Shown here: positions 1 through 4,814 of the stretch, in pieces
Position numbering within the stretch: the first letter of the stretch is position 1
Layout of the letters: the number at the start of each line of letters is the position of its first letter
Source of the DNA: a bacterium
GTDB lineage: Bacteria > Patescibacteriota > Microgenomatia > Levybacterales > UBA12049
DNA: 5,631 nucleotides
Direction of reading: 5' to 3'
Assembly (NCBI GenBank): GCA_021784535.1
Contig: JAJYHW010000058.1
Location: 1 to 5,631, forward strand
Made by a program: the position numbers and the translations under genes
The notes under the pieces: model-generated
Database searches by the model: none
What the model was told of the DNA's origin: nothing
The model's input: only the letters and a program-made list of their open reading frames with translations

Positions 1-330
1 GTCAGAAAATTCTTATTCTCAAGAGGAATGAGATATAAACTCCACTCAAAATTATCTAGCAAGCCGGATATTATATTCTCAAAAAATAAAATTGCTCTCT
101 TTATAAATGGATGTTTCTGGCAAAAACACGCAGGTTGTAAAAATTTCGTTGTTCCCAAAACGAATACTGCTTTCTGGGAAGCAAAAATTAACGAAAATGT
201 AGAAAGAGATTGTATAAATTACAAAAAACTTATAGAATTGGGCTGGAAGCCAATTATAATCTTGGAATGTGAAGTTGAAAAAAATGTCGAAGTTTCAACT
301 GAAAATTTATTTCAGCAACTTAAAATATGA
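1..330 (+). CDS. vsr: Very short patch repair (Vsr) endonuclease, 5' end missing
   Basis: The frame is open from base 1, so the gene starts upstream; the first ATG at 28 is internal, because VRKFLFSRG before it is normal Vsr sequence. Vsr nicks DNA 5' of the T in T:G mismatches made by deamination of 5-methylcytosine, starting repair back to C:G. Family landmarks in order are SRG-x-RYKLH, KPDII (the Asp of this block is the catalytic metal ligand in E. coli Vsr), NGCFW (the Phe-Trp pair wedges into the mismatch), PKTNTAFW, KINENVERD, and ELGWKPIIILECE, whose Cys matches a zinc-ligand position. About 110 of the usual 135-150 residues are present. Two positions differ from E. coli Vsr: His before GCFW is Asn, and His after FW is Gln. 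The TGA stop overlaps the ATG of the EcoRII-type gene, implying translational coupling and a CCWGG methyltransferase upstream. The family call is firm; activity is less certain. Confidence 0.93.
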   Translation, partial: VRKFLFSRGMRYKLHSKLSSKPDIIFSKNKIALFINGCFWQKHAGCKNFVVPKTNTAFWEAKINENVERDCINYKKLIELGWKPIIILECEVEKNVEVSTENLFQQLKI

Positions 331-1499
331 AAAAACTTGTTGAAGAAGCAATAGAAAGTGTAAATTCCGGTGAAGTATCTTTTTGCAGATTTATTACAGC
401 AAATGATACGGGTGAAACAGGCGCACACCAGGAAGGATTTTATATCCCTAAATCTTCTTATAGTATATTTTTTGATTCTCCAGGAGAAAGAGGAAATAAC
501 AAGGAAAATTTTATTAAAATTAAGTGGCAGGATGGCATTGGAACAGAAAGTAGAGCTATATATTATGGGCAGGGAACAAGAAATGAATATCGTTTAACAA
601 GATTCGGCAAGGGATTTCCGTTTTTAACGGAAGAATATACCGGAGCTTTGCTTGTATTAACTAAAGTAGATAAAGAAAATTACAGAGGTTATGTTTTAAA
701 TGAAGATGAAGACATAGAAAACTTCCTGGATAACTTTGGAATGTCACCTGTTGACACTAACTCTCTAATAATCAAAGAGGCTATAAGTCAGCCTCCAGCT
801 ATAGAAGAATTGATGGAAGAATTTCTTTCAATACTTCCAAAAGAGTTTCCAGCAACTAAAGAAATCGCAGATTCTGCAAGAGAAATTACAAACACTACGA
901 ATAATATAAAAGCAGACGAAATAATAGAACAACCCGATCGCATATTACTTGGTTGGTTACATACAGAATTTGAACTTTTTAAAAAAATAGAAAGTCATTA
1001 TTATAAAGGTCAACTTACAACACCATTTAAAACAGTTGATGAATTTATTGTCATGGCTAATTCTATTCTTAATAGAAGAAAAAGCCGAGCTGGAAAATCT
1101 CTTGAACACCATCTGGATGCAGTATTTAAATCAGATAGTTTAAAATTTTCACATCCCGGTAAAACAGAGGGTAAAAAGAAGCCTGATTTTATTTTCCCGG
1201 GAAATGAGGAATATCATACGCCTACGTTTAATGAGGGTAAATTAATTTTTCTTGGTTCAAAAACAACCTGTAAAGATAGATGGAGGCAAATATTAAATGA
1301 AGCTAATAGAATTCCTGTAAAACATCTTTTTACACTCCAACAGGGGATTTCAGAAAATCAGCTTCAAGAGATGTATGATAGTAAAGTGGTTTTGGTAGTA
1401 CCGCAACCTTATATATTTACATTTCCGGCAAAGTATAGAGAAAAAATAATGAACTTAAAAAACTTTTTGGAATTTGCAAAAGAAAAACAGAATAATTAA
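327..1499 (+). CDS. EcoRII-type restriction endonuclease (CCWGG)
   Basis: This 390-aa protein is close to the 404 aa of EcoRII. The N-terminal part (about residues 1-170, with HQEGFYIPK at 35-43) matches the EcoRII-N DNA-binding effector domain. The C-terminal half (about 205-385) is the EcoRII-C PD-(D/E)XK nuclease domain: RRKSRAGKSLEHHL (250-263), KKPDFIFPG (284-292), LGSKTTCKDRWRQILNEA (309-326), KHLFTLQQG (332-340) and VVLVVPQP (354-361). By analogy with EcoRII, D287, K312, K316 and R318 are active-site residues, and E260 matches the conserved helix Glu. Specificity for CCWGG is inferred from family and from the adjacent Vsr; EcoRII itself is a type IIE enzyme needing more than one site. 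The ATG overlaps the vsr stop (ATGA), so expression is probably coupled and no separate promoter is evident. No frameshift or missing key residue was seen. The cognate cytosine-C5 methyltransferase is not in the window. Confidence 0.93.
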   Translation: MKKLVEEAIESVNSGEVSFCRFITANDTGETGAHQEGFYIPKSSYSIFFDSPGERGNNKENFIKIKWQDGIGTESRAIYYGQGTRNEYRLTRFGKGFPFLTEEYTGALLVLTKVDKENYRGYVLNEDEDIENFLDNFGMSPVDTNSLIIKEAISQPPAIEELMEEFLSILPKEFPATKEIADSAREITNTTNNIKADEIIEQPDRILLGWLHTEFELFKKIESHYYKGQLTTPFKTVDEFIVMANSILNRRKSRAGKSLEHHLDAVFKSDSLKFSHPGKTEGKKKPDFIFPGNEEYHTPTFNEGKLIFLGSKTTCKDRWRQILNEANRIPVKHLFTLQQGISENQLQEMYDSKVVLVVPQPYIFTFPAKYREKIMNLKNFLEFAKEKQNN

Positions 1500-1527
1500 G
1501 CTGACTAAACCTTTAGTTAAATAACAT

Positions 1528-1750
1528 TTGAACGCACAAAGACTTGGCAAAACCGTAACGGAACGAAACAAACTTATCGTAAAAGTTATCGTTCATTTAG
1601 ATAAGATTAATTTTCGACTTTATGATGCAACTGTTGACTACTTAAAGAGCATTAAAGGAAAAACCAAAAATTCTAGAAAGAGGATCGATAATCGAGAGAG
1701 TTGCTAAACGATTGAGTAGTTATATAGAAACCTTTATAGAAGGTGTATAG
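1528..1750 (+). pseudogene. Frameshifted remnant of an unidentified gene
   Basis: The 318-base gap between the nuclease and the KTSC gene holds two overlapping open segments that look like one broken protein. The first, from TTG 1528 to the TAA at 1705-1707, reads LNAQRLGKTVTERNKL at its start and reaches RLYDATVDYLKS. The second frame, open from 1646 to TAG 1748-1750, reads KPKILERGSIIERVAKRL and ends SSYIETFIEGV. Both have ordinary protein composition (amphipathic, Lys/Glu/Ile-rich), and a single shift near 1646-1665, where A-runs occur, would join them. No good start codon or Shine-Dalgarno precedes the first segment, so the 5' part may be missing too. The family is not recognised. It could be debris of a defence or recombination gene, or chance open frames in AT-rich DNA. 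Confidence 0.35.
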
Positions 1751-1754
1751 CCTC

Positions 1755-1783
1755 TTGCATAACATTTTCTCTCGGAGTACAAT
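1755..1783 (+). promoter_or_regulatory. Possible sigma-70-type promoter for the KTSC gene
   Basis: TTGCAT (1755-1760) and TACAAT (1778-1783) are separated by 17 bases. The -10 matches consensus at 5 of 6 positions and the -35 at 3 of 6. Transcription would start near 1790, leaving a leader of about 28 bases that contains the GGAAG ribosome-binding site at 1803-1807. This supports a start at 1818 rather than the in-frame GTG at 1743. Prediction by eye only. Confidence 0.4.
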
Positions 1784-1817
1784 ACCCATAGTATTAGTTC
1801 ATGGAAGAACTATTTTT

Positions 1818-2030
1818 ATGAATAGACAGCCAGTATCATCATCAAATATAAGCTCAATCGGTTATGACAGTAATAGTCAGACTTTGGAGATAGAATTTCA
1901 CTCCGGAAGCGTATACCAATATTATAATGTACCTGAGAATATTTATGTTAGCTTAATGAACGCAAGTTCGCACGGACAATACTTCCATCAATTTATAAGA
2001 GGTAATTACGGGGACACTCAAGTTTCCTAA
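1818..2030 (+). CDS. Small KTSC-domain protein
   Basis: This 70-aa protein is essentially a single KTSC domain, a small fold named from its occurrence at the C-terminus of some lysyl-tRNA synthetases and common as a stand-alone protein near phage, plasmid and defence genes. The visible pattern is VSSSNISSIGYD (residues 6-17), LEIEFHSGSVYQYYNVP (23-39), and an ending with YVSLMNASSHGQYF (43-56) and IRGNY (60-64). Its biochemical role is unknown. ATG 1818 is chosen because the domain begins directly after it and GGAAG lies 10 bases upstream; the longer frame from GTG 1743 adds 25 residues not typical of the family and would start inside the preceding remnant. It ends 5 bases before the ATPase start, so the two may be co-transcribed. 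No damage was seen. Confidence 0.85.
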   Translation: MNRQPVSSSNISSIGYDSNSQTLEIEFHSGSVYQYYNVPENIYVSLMNASSHGQYFHQFIRGNYGDTQVS

Positions 2031-2035
2031 AATTC

Positions 2036-2506
2036 ATGAAAATTATATACTTTAGTGTTAATAATTTTGGTTGTTTAACGGGTGGAATAAAAAACAATAC
2101 AGTAAAATTTGATGGGTCTAATACAATATTTCTTTTTGGCCAAAATAATGCAGGCAAATCCTCTTTCCTAAGGGCTTACGATATCATTTTTAATGATCAC
2201 AAAATTCTTCAGTCAGATTTTCATAAGCAAGATGTAAAAAACGTTATTGAAATGGTTATCGAAGTCGAGTTGACACAGGAAGAAATTGATGAGTTTGGAG
2301 ACAAGAAACAAAATGCACTAAATAAATACTTCTATGGAACAGATAATAACAGATTAACATTTAAAAAAATATGGGAGCAAGCAGATAAAAAGGCTACAAA
2401 CAATTTAACTTTGAAAAAAGATAAGACAGGCTACGACGATATAGGTTATGCAGGTATAGGTGAACATAATTTTTTAAAAATAAACTTCCAATTCCTATTT
2501 TTATAA
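2036..2506 (+). CDS. AAA/OLD-like ATPase, N-terminal part (broken gene or frameshift 0-frame product)
   Basis: This 156-aa frame carries the N-terminal half of a RecF/SMC/OLD-type ABC-fold ATPase: an opening strand (MKIIYFSVNNFGCL), then a Walker A motif FGQNNAGKSS at residues 34-43 with K41 and S42 as the nucleotide-binding pair. It ends in KINFQFLFL and a TAA at 2504-2506, whereas the -1 frame continues as KNKLPIPIFIKAMPSE directly into the C-terminal half (2512-3126). The break is therefore at 2470-2476, T TTT TTA, followed by an A-run. Alone, this fragment lacks Walker B, the signature and the H-loop and should not hydrolyse ATP. OLD-family ATPases often act in phage defence, usually with a TOPRIM nuclease domain. 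No Shine-Dalgarno is visible; the start is 5 bases after the KTSC stop. Explanations are gene decay, a homopolymer sequencing error, or programmed frameshifting. Confidence 0.8.
   Translation: MKIIYFSVNNFGCLTGGIKNNTVKFDGSNTIFLFGQNNAGKSSFLRAYDIIFNDHKILQSDFHKQDVKNVIEMVIEVELTQEEIDEFGDKKQNALNKYFYGTDNNRLTFKKIWEQADKKATNNLTLKKDKTGYDDIGYAGIGEHNFLKINFQFLFL
2470..2476 (+). other. Slippery heptamer T TTT TTA at the ATPase frame break
   Basis: In the reading frame starting at 2036 the codons are AAT TTT TTA AAA, so bases 2470-2476 form an X XXY YYZ -1 slippery heptamer in the correct phase. A -1 slip moves translation exactly into the frame of the C-terminal half. An AGGTGA at 2458-2463, 6 bases upstream, resembles the internal Shine-Dalgarno stimulators of bacterial -1 frameshifting, although spacing there is usually somewhat longer. 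No strong stem-loop or pseudoknot was seen after the site. The heptamer is seen directly; its function is unproven. Confidence 0.4.
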
Positions 2507-2511
2507 AAGCA

Positions 2512-3126
2512 ATGCCAAGCGAGAAAGATGTTGATGAAATTATCAATACGATTTTGTCTGAAAAAGTAAAAGAGCTACTTACTGATAGAGAATTGGAGGA
2601 ATATAAGAAAGCCGAGGAAACAATAAAAAAATTACAGCAAAAAACATATAATAATGGCGACATTAACAGATATAAAGAAGAAGTAAACAAATACTATAGT
2701 AAACTTTTTAAAGATATAAAAATTGATATTACAGAAAAAGACCCCGAAAGCATTTTAAAAGGGATTGATAACAAATTTGAGATATCTTTTCAACATTTGG
2801 ATGGAGATAAAAATTGGCAGCAAGACTTACCAAGTTCTTTTCATAATTTAGGACATGGTGCAATTCGTATAGCGATATTTTCTTTAATGTTATGCAAGTA
2901 TTTGGCAAGTGGAGTTAAACAAGAACACGGTGATATTTCAAAAAAGTATCTTGTATTATTTGAAAAACCAGAGCTTTTTTTACATCCTAAATTAGTAAAA
3001 ACTTTACGTGAATTAGTATATCAAGTTAGTAATGATAGCCCCTTTCAGGTAATATGTGCCTCTCATTCCCCTCAAATGATTGATTTGACAAAAATAAAAA
3101 CTTCTCTAATATATAATAATAAATAA
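2512..3126 (+). CDS. AAA/OLD-like ATPase, C-terminal part (in -1 frame to the N-terminal part)
   Basis: The same frame is open back to 2470, so ATG 2512 is probably an internal Met rather than a true start, and no Shine-Dalgarno precedes it. From the ATG there are 204 residues: a charged coiled-coil-like region (about 15-65), a signature-like block LPSSFHNLGHGAIRI (106-120), Walker B KKYLVLFEKPELFLHP (144-159), and the H-loop/switch region ICASHSPQMID (181-191). Walker B reads E-K-P-E where many relatives have E-E-P-E, so the usual second, catalytic-type Glu is Lys here; some relatives may share this. The frame stops soon after the switch region. A +1 change around 3116-3124 would continue as NNSGDSTDKTQNIW to a TAG at 3173-3175, which looks like natural continuation. 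Even so, no TOPRIM domain follows, so the ATPase is either a TOPRIM-less type or truncated. Joined with the upstream part it would be about 363 aa. Confidence 0.78.
   Translation: MPSEKDVDEIINTILSEKVKELLTDRELEEYKKAEETIKKLQQKTYNNGDINRYKEEVNKYYSKLFKDIKIDITEKDPESILKGIDNKFEISFQHLDGDKNWQQDLPSSFHNLGHGAIRIAIFSLMLCKYLASGVKQEHGDISKKYLVLFEKPELFLHPKLVKTLRELVYQVSNDSPFQVICASHSPQMIDLTKIKTSLIYNNK
3085..3112 (+). promoter_or_regulatory. Possible promoter for the 202-aa gene
   Basis: A consensus TTGACA (3085-3090) is followed after 16 bases by TAATAT (3107-3112); a perfect TATAAT at 3112-3117 is also present but at an unfavourable 21-base spacing. It lies at the end of the broken ATPase, with a predicted start near 3120 and about 40 bases of leader before ATG 3160. 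The TTGACA also encodes the Leu-Thr of the conserved DLTK segment, so the match may be coincidental. Confidence 0.35.
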
Positions 3127-3159
3127 TTCCGGTGATTCAACAGACAAAACGCAAAATAT

Positions 3160-3768
3160 ATGGCCAACACATTAGCTTTACTTTTCAAAACTATTTTAAC
3201 CGCTGATAAGGACACAAGTCGTAAGGCCGCCAGAGAGGTTCGCCGAAAAGTATACGCGGCTGATGAAGAAAACAAATATGAAATGATCGCGTCAATTGTT
3301 GCCAAGGCTCCTGAAGGATACAAAAATATTACTGAAGAGTGGCGACAGGAAAATTTTGTGATAGCAATATCAGTAATGTACTTTCTTGGTACAAATAGAG
3401 CTCAACCAGACTTTCTCTTTCCTTTTCTATTTGAATTGATGAAGCATAAAAATGGCAATATCCGTCACGCCGCGATACGTATGTTTGAAATAGAGTTCGG
3501 ACCGCTTACTTATCATATCCGTATCCCAGGTGAAAAATCGGATCATCTGGAAGTTTCACCAGAACAAGCTGATCAAATTCTTTTTTCGTTCTTTGTAACG
3601 ATAACTGATTTAATGGGGGAATTCTGGAAGCCGGAATATAAAAAGTACAAATATATCTCATCACTTCCAACCGGAGTATATAAATCGCTTCAATTATTAC
3701 TAAGCCGTTTAGAAAATCTCTGTGGAAAAGAATATCTGAAGAAGCTACAAAAAAAGCGTGGGGAATAA
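3160..3768 (+). CDS. Unidentified 202-aa protein, mainly helical
   Basis: The family is not recognised. The protein appears soluble, with no signal peptide or clear membrane helix. It begins MANTLALLFKTILTADKDT, is rich in charged helices, and has a short HEAT-like stretch NGNIRHAAIRMFEIEFGPL (about residues 101-119), which only weakly hints at a helical-repeat scaffold. The C-terminus is basic (KEYLKKLQKKRGE). It is an uninterrupted frame of over 600 bases with a natural start and stop and appears somewhat richer in G and C than the broken ATPase before it (for example GTCGTAAGGCCGCC near 3219), suggesting different recent history. No Shine-Dalgarno precedes ATG 3160, and no in-frame start lies between it and the upstream stop at 3133-3135. 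Its first bases overlap the possible extended end (3175) of the ATPase, so it may mark a recombination joint. Confidence 0.75.
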   Translation: MANTLALLFKTILTADKDTSRKAAREVRRKVYAADEENKYEMIASIVAKAPEGYKNITEEWRQENFVIAISVMYFLGTNRAQPDFLFPFLFELMKHKNGNIRHAAIRMFEIEFGPLTYHIRIPGEKSDHLEVSPEQADQILFSFFVTITDLMGEFWKPEYKKYKYISSLPTGVYKSLQLLLSRLENLCGKEYLKKLQKKRGE

Positions 3769-3770
3769 AT

Positions 3771-4040
3771 CTAATCCCTTCTATTTTTACCGCCTTTTCT
3801 TCCAGCTATTCCTGATTTTTCTTGTTTCCATGTATGAGCTTCTATTGTTTTTATCGTTTTAGTGCATTTATTCCTTCTCCTGCAACAATTCCACCTATAA
3901 TAGCAGTATCTCTACCAGCGAAGCCTATTAACGCTGCTGATCGATCTACTCCTTTAACTACACATGTCCTGGATCATAATTTAGTGGATCTTGCAGTAAT
4001 TCTTTTCCTGCTTCTGATATACTCTTACTTTATGATAAAA
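3771..4040 (-). pseudogene. Probable decayed minus-strand gene in three frames
   Basis: The 357 bases between the 202-aa gene and the 60-aa gene hold no intact gene. On the minus strand three consecutive segments look like one protein interrupted by two -1 shifts. In minus-strand order they are SISEAGKELLQDPLNYDPGH (stop near 3956), then VKGVDRSAALIGFAGRD followed by a Gly/Ile-rich TAIIGGIVAGEGINAL, then KTIKTIEAHTWKQEK ending GIAGRKGGKNRRD with a stop at 3771-3773. The second shift lies at an AAAA run near 3857-3860. No start codon remains; a stop lies just upstream of the first segment. The alternative plus-strand frame (3822-4046) reads as a Pro/Ser/Phe-rich shadow with no Shine-Dalgarno. 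The family is not recognised, and chance open segments cannot be excluded. Confidence 0.35.
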
Positions 4041-4079
4041 AAGTAATACTTTTCAATGGGCAAAAAAGCTGCAAGCGCA

Positions 4080-4109
4080 TTGACAAGACAACATAATACA
4101 ATATATTAT
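4080..4109 (+). promoter_or_regulatory. Candidate promoter for the 60-aa gene
   Basis: A perfect -35 box TTGACA (4080-4085) is followed by TATATT (4102-4107, 16-base spacer) or TATTAT (4104-4109, 18-base spacer). Transcription would begin about 4114-4116, giving a leader of only about 10 bases that is essentially the AAAGGA ribosome-binding site (4116-4121). Found by eye; the AT-rich context makes -10-like matches common, but the -35 is exact. Confidence 0.5.
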
Positions 4110-4125
4110 TTTTATAAAGGATATT

Positions 4126-4308
4126 ATGGAAGGTGAAAAGAACACATCCGGTGACCAAGACTTAACAGAAGCCAGACGAAGAGCGCGTATACAAAGACAT
4201 GCAGATGAATACAGAGCGCTTATAAATACAGGCAAGACCGAAACAGACGATGTAAGAGTAACCGCAACAGTAAAAAATGACAAAGGAAAAGACAAACCAG
4301 TTTTATAG
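4126..4308 (+). CDS. Small charged hypothetical protein, 60 aa
   Basis: This is a very hydrophilic, probably partly disordered protein rich in Arg, Lys, Asp, Glu and Thr. It has a basic helix-like segment LTEARRRARIQRHADEYRAL (residues 13-32) and a Thr/Asp/Lys tail. It has no signal peptide or membrane segment, and no family is recognised. Support for a real gene comes from AAAGGA at 4116-4121, four bases before the ATG, from the TTGACA-type promoter just upstream, and from a downstream intrinsic terminator with no other gene between. It precedes the pilin operon but is separated from it by 159 bases with another promoter, so a link to secretion or conjugation is only positional. The short length keeps confidence moderate. 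Confidence 0.6.
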   Translation: MEGEKNTSGDQDLTEARRRARIQRHADEYRALINTGKTETDDVRVTATVKNDKGKDKPVL

Positions 4309-4369
4309 CCTTAAAATTAATCCCTCATGCGTCATAAAATAAAAACGGATTATTTAACTAAATTCACAC

Positions 4370-4398
4370 TTGAATAAATGAAATTCCATTGATATAAT
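4370..4398 (+). promoter_or_regulatory. Promoter of the pilin/secretion operon
   Basis: TTGAAT (4370-4375) and a perfect TATAAT (4393-4398) are separated by the optimal 17 bases. A start near 4405 would give a leader of about 63 bases that contains the hairpin at 4418-4440 and the strong ribosome-binding site at 4454-4463. This is the best-looking promoter in the window. Confidence 0.6.
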
Positions 4399-4417
4399 AA
4401 CTTAAATTTATCTTAAC

Positions 4418-4452
4418 AAAAACTGCCTAATATCGGCAGTTTTTTGTTTTTT
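4418..4452 (+). terminator. Intrinsic terminator hairpin, possibly a leader attenuator
   Basis: The left arm AAAAACTGCC (4418-4427) pairs with GGCAGTTTTT (4435?-4445 region: GG at 4435-4436, then CAGT and the T-run), with a 7-base loop TAATATC at 4428-4434. The right arm merges into a T-rich tract to 4452 (TTTTTTGTTTTTT), the classic form of a Rho-independent terminator. It may end transcription from the 60-aa gene. However, it lies downstream of the 4370-4398 promoter and directly before the pilin ribosome-binding site, so transcripts from that promoter would also have to pass it. Confidence 0.8.
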
Positions 4453-4453
4453 G

Positions 4454-4463
4454 AAAGGAGGTG
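4454..4463 (+). promoter_or_regulatory. Near-perfect Shine-Dalgarno for the pilin gene
   Basis: AAAGGAGGTG lies 4 bases before ATG 4468 (core GGAGG 4457-4461, 6 bases before the ATG), the strongest ribosome-binding site in the window. It decides the start at 4468 over the in-frame upstream TTG at 4444, which lies in the terminator T-tract, and it suggests high expression, as expected for a pilin-type subunit. Confidence 0.9.
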
Positions 4464-4467
4464 TCAC

Positions 4468-4800
4468 ATGAAGAAATATATATTTTTACAATCACTCATT
4501 CTTACATCGTTTATTGTTGCATCTCCTGTGTATGCTGCGACAGCAGGTGTCGGACAAGTTGAAAACTTTATCAGAAATGTCATTCAAATTCTCGTGACAC
4601 TTGCAGGAATAACAGCAACAGGATTCTTTGTCTGGGGAGGATTCAGATATATTACCAGTTCTGGTAGCCCTGAACAGCTTGAAGGAGCAAAGAAAACAAT
4701 TCTCTATTCAGCAGTAGGCCTTGCAATTGCACTTGGTGCATTTGTCTTGAGTAATATTGTAACGAGCGTGGCAACCACTGCATTCGGAGCAACCCAATAA
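4468..4800 (+). CDS. VirB2/TrbC-like pilin of a type IV secretion system
   Basis: This 110-aa protein has the architecture of a VirB2/TrbC major pilin. An N-terminal signal peptide (basic KK, hydrophobic core, likely cleavage after VYA at residue 23) leaves a mature chain of about 87 residues. Two membrane helices follow (about 36-57 and 79-101), joined by a short polar loop GGFRYITSSGSPEQLEGAKK (57-76). The loop pattern is typical of pilin-like proteins in candidate-phyla bacteria and Gram-positive-like T4SS loci. Such subunits are inserted in the membrane and assembled into a conjugative pilus or secretion channel. The start is fixed by AAAGGAGGTG at 4454-4463. The next gene follows after 14 bases and repeats the same motif, indicating a T4SS operon. 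The assignment rests on architecture and motif; whether the system moves DNA or protein cannot be told here. Confidence 0.85.
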   Translation: MKKYIFLQSLILTSFIVASPVYAATAGVGQVENFIRNVIQILVTLAGITATGFFVWGGFRYITSSGSPEQLEGAKKTILYSAVGLAIALGAFVLSNIVTSVATTAFGATQ

Positions 4801-4814
4801 TAAAAAATACTTAT

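Noticed and set aside
1504..1517. Inverted repeat ACTAAA-CC-TTTAGT just after the restriction gene as a terminator
   Set aside because: The stem is short and AT-rich and no T-tract follows, so it is too weak to call.
1743..1817. GTG start extending the KTSC protein by 25 residues
   Set aside because: The extension overlaps the upstream remnant's end, is not typical of KTSC proteins, and ATG 1818 has GGAAG 10 bases before it.
2394..2690. Minus-strand 98-aa frame across the ATPase break
   Set aside because: It is Ser/Phe/Leu-rich antisense of the charged ATPase sequence, with no motif or ribosome-binding site.
3822..4046. Plus-strand 74-aa frame
   Set aside because: It has no Shine-Dalgarno, an odd Pro/Ser/Phe-rich composition, and lies antisense to the more protein-like minus-strand segments, so it reads as a shadow.
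4056..4136. 26-residue frame beginning MGKKAASALTRQ
   Set aside because: It is very short, runs through the promoter, and ends inside the better supported 60-aa gene.
4444..4467. TTG start extending the pilin by 8 residues
   Set aside because: The TTG lies inside the terminator T-tract, and the strong AAAGGAGGTG site points to ATG 4468, which also gives a normal signal peptide.
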